Shown: one piece after another, positions 55,208 through 64,000 of the stretch
Layout of the letters: each line of letters starts with the position of its first letter
Position numbering within the stretch: position 1 is the stretch's first letter
From: Holtermannia corniformis
Lineage: Eukaryota; Basidiomycota; Tremellomycetes; Holtermanniales
Reading direction: 5' to 3'
Assembly: GCA_001599935.1 (NCBI GenBank)
Contig: BCIJ01000048.1
Span: 1 to 64,000 of the forward strand
DNA length: 64,000 bases
The notes under the pieces: model-generated
The model's input: only the letters and a program-made list of their open reading frames with translations
Databases searched by the model: none
Told to the model about the DNA's origin: nothing
Program-made: the position numbers and the translations under genes

Positions 55208-57110
55208 CTATCTGTCGACTTCGCCAAACACGAGATCCTTCAAATAATCAGCTGAGGACGATTGACACATAGGCAGAAACGGTACTCACCATGGTACCGA
55301 TGATCGCGACGGCGTCGGGCAAAAAGTGGTGGCGCACTGTCATGGATTAGTCTGTGATAGTATACCGAGCGCTGAACGCACTCATAAAGTCTGCTCCAGC
55401 AAGGTGAGCAAAGCCAGGAGCGCGGATCTTGCAGCGGTATCTATGCAACGTCAGTATGGTCAAGTCGCCTCGCATCAGACCCACGGTCGGTTCGAGCCGT
55501 CACTGCGTTTGGTTAGCACTATCCTACAGCATGTAGCCAAGTTACGTACGAAACGAGGTAAACGCCCATCTCGCCCTTTGGCGCCTCGATCGCGCTATAA
55601 GTCTCGCCGGGTGGGACCGAGTAGCCCTCGGAAAAGATCTTGAAGTGGTGGATGAGCGACTCCATCGACTCCTTCATGGATGCGCGGGGAGGTGGGACAA
55701 TCTTGTGGTCGTCGACCTTGATGGCACCGGCGGGCATCTTGTTGAGACACTGGTCGATGATTCGCAGTGACTCGCGGAACTCTTGCACGCGGCATAGGTA
55801 GCGGTCGTCTGGGTGGCGTCAGCCGCAGACATTGACATGACTGAATCACTCACAGCAGTCACCGTTCTTGCCAACAGGGACGTCAAACTCGACCTGGTCG
55901 TAGGCATCGTACGGCGCAACCTTGCTGGAGGCAAGTCAGCGATGCCCCTGTAAACGCGCTAGACTGACCGGATATCCCAGGGGACACCGCTACCACGGAG
56001 CATGACACCCGAGAACGAGTAGTCGAGTGCCTGCTGAGCAGTCACGACTCCAACACCGATCGTTCGGCCCTTCCAGATACGGTTGCCCGTCACGACCTCT
56101 TCAATCTCGTCGACACGGCTCGAAAACTGGGTCGCCCACTTGAAGATGTCGTCGAGGAGACCGTGCGGGAGGTCGAACGCGACACCACCGGGGCGGACAT
56201 AGGCGGCGTGCATGCGCGCACCCGACACGCGCTCGTAAAACTCCATGAGCTTTTCACGCTCCTCGAAACCCCAAAGGAAGGGAGTCAACGCGCCGACGTC
56301 CATGGCGTGGCTGTGTTATCAGTAAAGTTCAGTGGTTGATGAGGAACTCACGTGAGGACGGCCATGAGGTGGTTCAGAACACGGGTGATCTCCCCAAACA
56401 GAGTCCGGATCCACTTGGCACGCTCGGGCACCTCGATGTTGAGCAGCTTTTCAACCGCAAGCGTGTAGCAGAGCTCGTTGGTCACTGCAGTGGTCAGTTC
56501 GGTCACTGTGCCGCCGAGCACACGCACTCATCGAGACATAGTCCAATCGGTCAAAGTAGGGCAGAGCCTGGGTGTAGTTCTTGTACTCGATCAACTTTTC
56601 CGTCCCGCGGTGAAGGAGACCAATGTGAGGGTCGGATCGGAGGATTTCCTACGAATGTCAAATGGCGGATCATGAGGGTTTGATGGACACACCTCGCCGT
56701 TGAGCTCGAGAATCAAACGCAACACACCGTGCGCGGCGGGGTGTTGGGGACCAAAGTTGACTGCGATCACGTTAGTACTTTGACATTGCAGGCCGGAACA
56801 TCTGATCGCCTTCGCTTCGAGCCATTCGAACTCACCAGTAAAGTGCCGCATGCTCGCATCTTTCCGCGCGCCCGACTCTTTCAGGATCTCCTCGGCACTC
56901 AAGTCGTGCAATCTTTTCCGCATCAGATCCTTCCCACCTTTGCAACATCACTCACTCCTCGACCGAGTGACTTCGCACTGGGTTTGGCCGCTCATCAGCC
57001 GCAGGCGTAGCGAGAGATCGGACGGGCGAGCTCGCAAGAGATCGAGCGGCGATCCGGGTCGCGGCCGGGACGGGGACCTTTGACACGAGCGGGCGGAGTG
57101 ATCGAAGCAT
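55208..57110 (-). CDS. NDUFS2: NADH:ubiquinone oxidoreductase 49 kDa subunit (NDUFS2/Nuo49)
   Basis: Core subunit of the complex I quinone-binding site in the mitochondrial inner membrane. A basic presequence ([20 protein letters not shown]) leads to [163 protein letters not shown] blocks and [18 protein letters not shown], ending DLVFGEVDR. The QHPAAHG histidines typical of the quinone site are present. Several short introns. The product is about 470 residues, as expected. Confidence 0.95.
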
Positions 57111-57525
57111 GTTGGCAGCTGCTCTCGGTTGATGCGCTGCTGCTCTGTGACGCCGTCGGGGTGCTGCTCTGAGCGCTGTTGCTGAGTGCGTCGGTGCAGT
57201 TAGCGAATAAGAAACGAGGGGATTGCACAACGCTGCGATTACGTAATGCACACGACTGTGGCACTCTGAAAGGTCGTCGACGAGTGCACCGAGGTAGTCC
57301 CGGCAAGCAAAGGACTACAGGGGATTACTCGTAATATGTGTGCTGATGTACATCAAGGGCTTCGATTATGAGTAATTTCGAGCATTGGAAGCCCCCAAGT
57401 GCTCTGAATTCGAGCGACCTTGGTGGTCTGAGTGCCCCTGTACACAACGCTTGGAACTCAGCCCGTCCAGTCTTCATGAAGAATGCATAAAGCCTGGCAT
57501 TGGCTTGTCAGGTTGACGCCACGTC
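57111..57525. other. intergenic region
   Basis: Spacer between the NDUFS2 start and the first array gene; contains their divergent promoters. Nothing else seen. Confidence 0.4.
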
Positions 57526-57774
57526 ATGCCAGAAGCAACATTCACCCTTTCCGCTACACACGGCGGTACGGTCGCATCGCACGACCACACTTACAAGCAC
57601 ACGCGTGACCACGCCGGCGTCCCTTTCACGTCATGCAAATGCGAGGCGAAGCCGCTTTTGGCGGACAGCAGCCTGTCCATCGCAGACAATCATCTGACCG
57701 AGGCTGAACTGCAGTCGCACGGGGACTCTCTCTGGGTGAAGGCAGCCAGGGCGTTGACTGAGGATCCGTCATGA
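57526..57774 (+). CDS. His-motif small protein, array member 1
   Basis: 82 residues, no intron. MPEATFTLSATHGGTVASH, then DHTYKHTRDHAG, a Cys pair (SCKCEAKP) and a helix DNHLTEAELQSHGDSLW. It resembles members 3 and 4: an N-terminal strand, a His-rich loop with HxHTY-like spacing, CxC or a Cys in the middle, then an L-T-x-A-E helix. It is the most divergent of the four in the loop. Not recognised. Confidence 0.5.
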   Translation: MPEATFTLSATHGGTVASHDHTYKHTRDHAGVPFTSCKCEAKPLLADSSLSIADNHLTEAELQSHGDSLWVKAARALTEDPS

Positions 57775-57985
57775 TAGTTATATGTACCAATCTCTGATAT
57801 TTCCTTTGCTGCAAAGACCACTTATTGAGACGAGTGGCGAAAAGTGACAGTGCATTTGTATTGCTGTGTTGGCAAAGGAGGCGATCTAGCGCCCAAGCGC
57901 CTTCCTTGGGTGGTCTTTGCGCGTGCACCCTCCCCCGTTGCTTATAGCTGAGACCCGCGCGCAGCGGTGAGCCATCTGGCCAGAG

Positions 57986-58228
57986 ATGAGTAGCAACCCT
58001 CGGACATTTGAAGTGATCAATCAGGGCCACAATGGCAACGGCCCTCACACGCACGTGTACCAGCATCGCAACCGTGTAGTCGTTCCCGTCCTTGTGCGCT
58101 GCATTGACTGTTGCATAGTGATCGATACCGCGCTTTTTTGCAGGCCATCCTTTAGCATTGAGCCGGTCCAGACTGCTGTCGGTAGCGCTTATTGGTACGC
58201 ATTATCATCGCGTAGTCTTCAAAGGTGA
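57986..58228 (+). CDS. His-motif small protein, array member 2, likely truncated
   Basis: MSSNPRTFEVINQGHNGNGP, then HTHVYQHRNRV. The loop NQGHNGNGPHTHVYQH is the clearest form of the family motif. After about residue 35 the reading (VRCIDCCIVIDT...) no longer resembles members 3 and 4 and the LTxAE helix is missing. A GT-AG join to restore it was not found, so it may be a decayed copy. Confidence 0.45.
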   Translation: MSSNPRTFEVINQGHNGNGPHTHVYQHRNRVVVPVLVRCIDCCIVIDTALFCRPSFSIEPVQTAVGSAYWYALSSRSLQR

Positions 58229-58375
58229 ATCAACCGGATCGGTTAATGGCTGCATCTTATCCCAATTGCGCTGACTATATGGCGCGGGCCACCTTTGAGT
58301 GGTCATGGCGACCACCGCATCTGTGCACTACTTAAGCTGTGTATGTCGGACTACCTGTAAATACACAGTTCTACC

Positions 58376-58681
58376 ATGAGTGACGAGATCTGGACGCTTG
58401 CTCTGGTCAACGACGGCCACGACGGCAGCCGCCGTCACACGCACACGTATCGCCACGTCTACAGTCTAGACTTCGATGACTCTGACTCAGCCGACCTTTG
58501 TTTCGAGCAGAAGCCCATCACGACGTGCTCCTGCTCTTTGGGGCTTGGAAAAGTCTTCGAAGACCATGTAGCGTTTGGGCATATGGAGGAAGAGGCAATC
58601 CGTAGCTTCGACAGTCGGTACGGACAAGCCATTACAGAGGCTGCGCCTCGAGATGAGGACAAAAAGAGCGATGATGCTTGA
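58376..58681 (+). CDS. His-motif small protein, array member 3
   Basis: 101 residues in one exon. MSDEIWTLALVNDGHDGSRR, HTHTYRHVYSL, an acidic patch (DFDDSDSAD), a Cys pair (TTCSCSLGLGK), then FGHMEEEAIRSFDSRYGQA and an acidic-basic tail. The loop NDGHDGSRRHTHTYRH fits the shared NxGH[DN]GxxxHxHxYx[HY] core. Not recognised; a metal-binding role is possible but unproved. Confidence 0.6.
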   Translation: MSDEIWTLALVNDGHDGSRRHTHTYRHVYSLDFDDSDSADLCFEQKPITTCSCSLGLGKVFEDHVAFGHMEEEAIRSFDSRYGQAITEAAPRDEDKKSDDA

Positions 58682-59339
58682 CGTGATCATAGCACTACGT
58701 TCTCAATGTATGCGCTGAGGCCGTTCTACCGTTGAGTGGCAAACGCCGTTCTAAAGTTGATAGGGCTGGTGTATCCCGCAGTAGCACGATGCCGGCGCCG
58801 AACCCTTTGGGTGGCGCTTGCATCAAGTTGGAAGTGCAAGCTTGAGATGGTTCGGCTGTGCGTCGTGGCGCGCTGCGAGCTGCACCTCGTTGACTGGCGC
58901 GAGATTCAATGTGCGCGTATGCGCGCTGGTACTGTAGCGCTTGGTCTCGTTCTACCATCACACGTCCCGCAATCTGATTGCGGGCTTCCGTCATACGGAT
59001 CCTCAACGGGCGAGAAAGCGCTGACGGATTACAGATTCTGATATGGATATACGGATCCAAGCATTAGCTGATTCCAAAAGCTGGAGGCCGTAGCCGTCAT
59101 GGTCTCAAGCACTTCTCGACTCGTCAAAGGCCGCCCGATTCTCACGCATGTGTCTTGCGATCAGCAACAAGATAAATTGTCTCACTTCTGTGCATATCTC
59201 AGACACCGGAAGGCTCCAAAGTCTTCTCGTGCGTCACCTGCGAAGACCACGAGGTAATTCGGAACCATCGTGACGTCCGATGAGTCCGCAGGTACACATA
59301 AGAAGCGCGCGCAGCATCCCCTCGCCACACTTGCAGCAC
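58682..59339. other. spacer between array members 3 and 4
   Basis: About 660 bp. A frame at 58736-59041 has no family features. Nothing supported. Confidence 0.3.
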
Positions 59340-59630
59340 ATGTCTATCAGTGTTACCAACTCAGGGCACGACGGCCACGGGCCCCACATCCATACATACC
59401 TGTATACCGCCGTGCTCAGCACATCGCCCCCGCTAGGTACTGTCGAGGGCACCGTCTTGCAACGTTGCGAAGCCATGCCGACAGAACTAGGGCGCAATAC
59501 CCTCGTCCATAAGGATCGACTAACCAAGGCGGAAATCCTAGAACGAGATGCCAAGTTCACTCTGGTCGCGCGTGAGAAGGCTAGAATTGTGTCCGGGAGT
59601 GACAGCACCAGCCAGCCACCGCTGCCTTAG
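59340..59630 (+). CDS. His-motif small protein, array member 4
   Basis: 96 residues in one exon from the ATG at 59340; the upstream frame stays open, but the family start lies here. MSISVTNSGHDGHGPHIHTY is the motif region, then LYTAVLSTSPPLGTVEGT, RCEAMPTELGRN, and KDRLTKAEILERDAKF before a polar tail. The shared order (strand, His loop, Cys, LTxAE helix) with members 1 and 3 supports a real family. Not recognised. Confidence 0.6.
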   Translation: MSISVTNSGHDGHGPHIHTYLYTAVLSTSPPLGTVEGTVLQRCEAMPTELGRNTLVHKDRLTKAEILERDAKFTLVAREKARIVSGSDSTSQPPLP

Positions 59631-59711
59631 CTACGTTGACTCGCCGCTCCGGCAGTCGTGTCTTTAGAACGTGCACTCACAGGAGGACATAATGTCACAT
59701 GCTATGACTGA

Positions 59712-60044
59712 CTACTCAGCCGAGACTCCAGGAGTATCGAGGAGCCGATCGAAAGCTTCGTTCACAAGCTTTGACTGCTCTGACTTGTCAATTAGACACC
59801 ATGACACGAGCGATAACGTTGTCCCTTTCGGTTCTTCAAAGTCGAGACCATCGCGCGTCTCTAGCGTGATTGAGCACTTGCCTTCAGTCAGCCAATGCTG
59901 GTATACTGCGTCCAACATCTCCGGATCCGTTGGCGTCCCTGCTCCTTCGAGGCGCAACCGCAAATCAGTTTTGACTTGCTCCTCCGTGCATTGCGGTCTG
60001 TCAAAGTGAATGGTGATAGTCGCGGCAGCAGGAGTGGTAGACAT
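59712..60044 (-). CDS. small protein of unknown function (110 residues)
   Basis: MSTTPAAATITIHFDRPQ, then EEQVKTDLRLRLEGAG, PEMLDAVYQHWLTEGKC, SITLETRDGLDFEEP, TTLSLVSWCLIDKSEQ and KLVNEAFDRLLDT. One exon from the ATG at 60044. Alternating hydrophobic strands and a C-terminal helix suggest a small folded domain. A W-x-x-...-EAF helix is faintly like the end of the genes at 51.0-51.7 kb, but I do not claim homology. No family recognised. Confidence 0.5.
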   Translation of the reverse strand: MSTTPAAATITIHFDRPQCTEEQVKTDLRLRLEGAGTPTDPEMLDAVYQHWLTEGKCSITLETRDGLDFEEPKGTTLSLVSWCLIDKSEQSKLVNEAFDRLLDTPGVSAE

Positions 60045-60739
60045 GATAGCGAATACCAAGCTGCAACGTTGACAGCGTCCGGCTTTACGTGCTGTGGATT
60101 TAGTCTTCCGATCGTACTCGTTTGTTTGGCGAAGATCGAAGCTGAGTTACGTCTCTGGGCGTCTTCTGATGCCCGCTCGTTGTGACAACGGAGCTTGATC
60201 GCATTCGTGCCCATTACAGCCCGCGCTAGATCATCTCAGTTTGCTCGACCTGATAGCTGACCGTGTTCGTGGTGATCGTTATGTTTGCAAACGTGACGAT
60301 AGTCAAGGGCGCGCCAAGGCCAAGGCACATATAGCTTCCTTACCATTTGACAGTGAATGGAGACGCTAGCATCTAGGCCTTCGTCATTGCGCAGGCCTAC
60401 GCCAGAGGACATCTCAGTAGTTTATCCTTTCTACCCTGTCGTCTTGCGTGCAAGATGCGTAAACCATCTCACAGAAGGATCCACATCGGTATTGATCGCA
60501 ATTGAACGCATGTCTGCGCGGCGCACATATGTGGCCTCGCCAGACAGCTTCCTCTGAGCGCGGTAATGCTGATCGCTCGACTGCATCTTTGTCGTTCTCC
60601 CATTTTGATCTGAACATCTGCTACAGAAACCGCGGTCCGCCACTGTCCAGGCGCTAATGCCGAAACGCCGAAGCCGCACAAACCCCTGTAGTTGACTTCT
60701 TCGAGAGCAAGCTGCATGCGGACAAGTAGCATCGACAGC
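60045..60739. other. intergenic region
   Basis: About 700 bp without a recognised gene. Confidence 0.4.
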
Positions 60740-61505
60740 ATGAAGACGGTAGCGACGGCAGCACAGACGGCAAAGCAGAGTGCGAGCGCATGGAGGACTG
60801 CGTCGAGAGCAGCTGTTGGGAGCTCGAGTGCTGCGGGACCGAGCTCGAGGGGTATGGCGAGCAAAGTCGAGGTCGAGACGGAAAGTGAGTGCCAGTCTGT
60901 GCCGGGAGGACGTCTAGCTGTTCAGCTGCCTCGTTGCGATGAGCATACTGATTGTCCGCTCTCTAGCTCTGTCATCCAAATCACCGTACCCCTTCTCGAC
61001 CTCTTCGATCTTCCCCTCGTCACCCCACAGCACCACGCCACCACCTCAAAACCTCCTGTCACCACGCAAGGGCGCTTCGCTCATCTCGCACGTCAACACT
61101 TCGCTCCTCAACACGCCATACGGCGACTATGACCCGCAATCGCTCTGTTCGACCCTCTTCTCCCGCCGGCATCCATCACGCATCACGGCGGGCTCAGTCC
61201 TGACCGTGTCTACGTACACTTCACCCGCGCGGACATCAGCATCGCAATTCTCAGGCGTGCTGCTCGGTATTCGCCGGCGCGGGGTCGACACCGCCTTCAC
61301 ACTGCGCAACGTCGTGAACCGAACCGGTGTCGAACAGACTTTCAAAGTCTGCAGTCCGTTGATCAAGGAGATCAAGATTGTTCGCAGGGCAGACGGCAAG
61401 AAGGGTGGTTTGAGAGATCTCGGCAGGGCAAAGGTCAACTATCTGAGAGATCGTCCGGGCGTCATGGCGCAGATTGCGGCTAGTTTGAAGAACCAGGCGC
61501 GGTGA
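60740..61505 (+). CDS. IMG1: mitochondrial large ribosomal subunit protein bL19
   Basis: Mitochondrial 54S ribosomal protein. Exon 1 (60740-60884) encodes a presequence MKTVATAAQTAKQSASAW with Arg/Ser/Ala; intron 60885-60966 (82 nt, GTGAGT...CTAG) keeps the frame into LSSKSPYPFSTSS. The bL19 core is TAGSVLTVSTY, FSGVLLGIRRRGVDTAF, TLRNVVNRTGVEQTFKV, CSPLIKEIKIVRR and RAKVNYLRDRP. About 227 residues. A start at the ATG 60939 would lie inside the intron and lose the presequence, so 60740 is preferred. Confidence 0.85.
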
Positions 61506-61556
61506 TGCATGTGTGCTGGCTGGCCGACGGACAGATCTACAATCACAAAGCCTGCA

Positions 61557-61967
61557 TCATGAATAATACCCTAATGCCTCTCCAATTCGCTCCTCTAGCC
61601 CCGCTCTGGCCTCCCTCTCCAGCTCTGCCCGCCAAGCCTCCGGCAGCTCCCACCAGCGTCGCCACATCCCATCCGGGCCATACATCTCAAAGCTTTCAAT
61701 CACCGCCGTCGACTTGCCCCGCGTGACGCCATAAGCGCCCTTGAAAGCAAAGTGGATGGTCGCCGTTCGCGGGCTCGAGATTGTGATCTCGCCAGAGACT
61801 TCGCAGTATGGGGGCAGGGTGATGTTGGGGAACGAGAGGATGACAGACGCGATCCCGTGTGTTTCGCAGCTGTAGTAGGCGTTGGCCGCAAATGGGACAC
61901 GACGGTCACTGACGTACCTTGGCTCGCGGATCAGCGGCTGCGCTTGGACTACGACTGGTGCTGCCAT
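61557..61967 (-). CDS. uncharacterised 136-residue protein
   Basis: Single exon. MAAPVVVQAQPLIREPRY, VSDRRVPFAANAYYSCETH, GIASVILSFPNITLPPY, CEVSGEITISSPRTATIH, FAFKGAYGVTRGKSTAV and RWWELPEAWRAELEREA. Alternating hydrophobic strands suggest a small beta-sandwich, with an amphipathic C-terminal helix. Its stop lies about 50 bp from the convergent bL19m stop. Not recognised. Confidence 0.55.
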   Translation of the reverse strand: MAAPVVVQAQPLIREPRYVSDRRVPFAANAYYSCETHGIASVILSFPNITLPPYCEVSGEITISSPRTATIHFAFKGAYGVTRGKSTAVIESFEMYGPDGMWRRWWELPEAWRAELEREARAGLEERIGEALGYYS

Positions 61968-62130
61968 GTTGTACTGACGCCAGAATGGGCACCATGCTTA
62001 CCTACTGTCGGTACTTAAGGCTCTAGCTGAACCCGCCATGTCAGTTCTATTCGAAAACCAACCCACAGCCTGTCACGAGCCGCACAGACAGACCGATACA
62101 TCATGAAATACAAGCCACTCATGGTCACCG

Positions 62131-64000
62131 TCATAGCACCATCTCAACGTCCGCGTTCGTCTCCTTGCCACCTGCCGCACCTGTGCCGTTCGACGTCACT
62201 GGCTTTGCGTGTGTGAGTGCCTCGGCCACGATTGGCGGTTGCCAGATACGGCTGTGACGCGTCAGCGAGCTGCGGTGTCAATGCCACAGCACGAACATGG
62301 TGCCGTCGTCGCTGCACGATGCAAAGATCCGACTGGCGCGTACTGGATTCCACGCAACGGAATTGACAGTGTCGTTGTGGCCGAGCAAGACTTCAAGCAG
62401 ATCCCCCGTCTGCGTCTGCCAAACGTACACATGGCAGTCTGGAGAGGTAATCAGTCGCTGCTAGGCCGAGGTTGCTTGCAGACAGACCTTCACTGCCAGA
62501 GAGGACAAACTTGTCTTTCGGCGCGCCAAAGCAGCTTCGGATCAGGAAGCGCGACTGATCGTGGCCTTTGAAGCTGCGGATGTAGAACAGTGCGCTCTCG
62601 TAGCTCCACAGTTGGATCTCCTGCGCGAATGTCAGTGACACAACTTTGAACATGCGTCAACTCACATCCGGCCCACACCCAACGAGTAGCCTCATGCCGT
62701 CCTCGGAGAGGCGTATGCTTGTCAGCTCGTGCTTGAACTCGACCTTGCTGCAGCCGCGTCAGCGAATACCGATCGCCACGGTCTACTCACGCTTCGCAGG
62801 TGCGCGTCGTGAGGTTCAGCACAATCAGCTGCCGATCCATCGGTGCAAACGTCGGCGTTCCGTCCTTGTCACGGCTTGGACCATCGGGACCATCCTGGTT
62901 GGCCGACGTTGCCGGTTTCAATCGACCCTCAACGGGCGTTCTCCGGTTCGCGAGCGCTATGGCGATGATCCGGGAAGAGTCGGGCGTGATGACAAAGTCT
63001 TCAAACTGCAAAGGCGCGAGCAGCCATGCCGGCTTCGGGTTACCCAATCGGTCCTGAAAATTGTCAGGACCTTTTCGTGGATGCAGCCGATGGTACGCAC
63101 GTAGAAGACGAGATGTGAATCCTTCGAGGCTACGATGAAGCCCGAGCCGTCATGCAGCCATTGTACAGCGCTGATCGTGTCGAGGTGTTTGCTTTGGTCC
63201 ATCTCAATCTTCTCGCCAGTCTTCCAGACGTCAGCATTGTCCACAAGCCACTGGCGCAACCGACCTTTGCGTCCCACAGGTACACCGTCGAGTCCGCAGA
63301 GCTCACCAAGCGCTCGTTGTCCGGCGACCAAGCAAGCGTCCCGACAGCCGCTTTGTGATCTCTCAAATGCTTGAAAGGCACGCAGTCGTATTGCAGCATC
63401 CCGTGCTCGCCCAGCGTTTGCTGCGGGGCGTCAGCTCCAACCCTCGTTGACCCAACTCACGGTAATCTGCCAAATGATCACAGACTTGTCCTTGCTAGCG
63501 CTTGCGAGGTAATCGCCTGACGGGCTCCACTCGACGCGCCAGACTTCGTCAGTGTGCTCAGCAAGGACATGAGTGGTCACCGATGGGAAAAGGCCATCGG
63601 CACACTTGTGGTCTGTGTAGAGCGAGATGGGCTCTGGGTCCGAGTGGTACACGCAAGCGAGCTGCTGATGCCGCCGCGCTTGGTCCAAAAGGGTCGCTAG
63701 CCGGCGCGAGGGGAGCATGATGGACGGCGAGACGTGGGCTATGAGGTAAGCTAATGGCCAGGTGAAGCCATCTAAACGCACTTTGCAGTTGATCAAGCAG
63801 TAGTCGCCGTGATAGACCTTCCGCTCCATCCCACCCAGCTCTCTCGTATAGGTCATTTCGATCCAGGCACATCATGAAGCTAAGTTGTAAGCTCAAGTGG
63901 GTACACACCCGCGACACTCACCCAGACAGCTCATGGAGCTTTTCCGATTCTTTCGCTACAGGAGCCAATTCGCCTCTAAGCACTCCCAATGCGCGCTTCT
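62131..64000 (-). CDS. GID7: GID complex subunit 7 / WDR26-type WD40 protein (5' end beyond window)
   Basis: Subunit of the GID/CTLH E3 ligase, which degrades gluconeogenic enzymes in yeast. The gene runs off the right edge; visible start is in the LisH-CTLH part: ALGVLRGELAPVAKESEKL, HELS, then CLDRNDLYERAGWDGAEGL. WD40 region: PSIMLPSRRLATLLDQAR, CVYHSDPEPISLYTDHKC, TTHVLAEHTDEVWRVEWS, YLASASKDKSVIIWQI, AAVGTLAWSPDNERLVSS, STVYLWDAK, SAVQWLHDGSGFIVASK, IQLWSYESALFYIRSFKGH and DTVNSVAWNPVRASRIFAS. The last repeat ends TIRIWQPPIVA after removal of an intron with GTTCGTGC donor. The stop is TGA at 62131-62133. Confidence 0.9.

Noticed and set aside
58736..59041. Plus-strand frame between array members 3 and 4
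   Set aside because: It has none of the family features (no His loop, no Cys pair in place, no LTxAE helix).
60469..60864. Minus-strand frame with a hydrophobic stretch
   Set aside because: It is antisense to exon 1 of bL19m, has no ATG before the hydrophobic part, and the plus-strand exon splices perfectly into bL19.
1..64000. CRISPR array, bacterial operon or origin
   Set aside because: Spliced eukaryotic genes throughout; no regularly spaced identical repeats of CRISPR type were seen.

Overview
The window looks like nuclear DNA of a basidiomycete fungus. It is gene dense and moderately GC rich. Most genes are broken by many very short introns (about 35-60 nt) with GT...CTGAC...CAG signals. 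The gene set is eukaryotic and fungal: Beclin/ATG6, COX15, complex I 49 kDa subunit, QCR9, CAF-1 large subunit, PP2A B56, GID7, TSR3 and a Zn2Cys6 regulator. The compact introns would suit a yeast-like member of the Pucciniomycotina or a related group, but the sequence alone does not fix the genus. One N at 16244 shows this is a draft assembly.

Layout. 1-4.7 kb is a degraded left edge: short degenerate repeats, three 140-bp repeat units rich in CACGTG, and the remains of two flavin-dependent monooxygenase genes with several frame breaks. 4.8-6.8 kb holds two small paralogues of unknown function that share the cysteine pattern C-x6-C-x8-C-x2-C-x6-C. 7-29 kb is a housekeeping block: an SDR/DUF1776-like protein, DCAF11-type WD40, ATG6, VMS1, COX15, a medium-chain-type acyl-CoA dehydrogenase, two tandem GNAT acetyltransferases, a Zn2Cys6 factor, CAF-1 large subunit, a single-pass membrane protein and TSR3.

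29.3-31.6 kb is the QCR9 gene. It encodes only 59 residues but is stretched over 2.4 kb by introns of 315 and 1875 nt, far longer than any other intron here. Then come PP2A B56 (RTS1), a receptor-like membrane protein, LOC1 and elongin C. 38.5-50 kb is a possible catabolic cluster: 5-oxoprolinase and a fumarylacetoacetase-family hydrolase between two ACS-family MFS transporters, the second of which carries an apparent AT-AC intron.

50.2-60 kb is an accessory region broken by NDUFS2 and one unknown gene. It contains three or four small minus-strand genes, at least two clearly paralogous, and a plus-strand array of four small genes with the core NxGH[DN]GxxxHxHxY. I recognise neither family, and these are the most likely undescribed elements. 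60.7-64 kb returns to conserved genes: mitochondrial bL19, an unknown 136-residue protein and GID7, which runs off the right end.

Coordinates for spliced genes run from start codon to stop codon. Splice sites were chosen by eye from GT-AG signals, reading frame and remembered family patterns.
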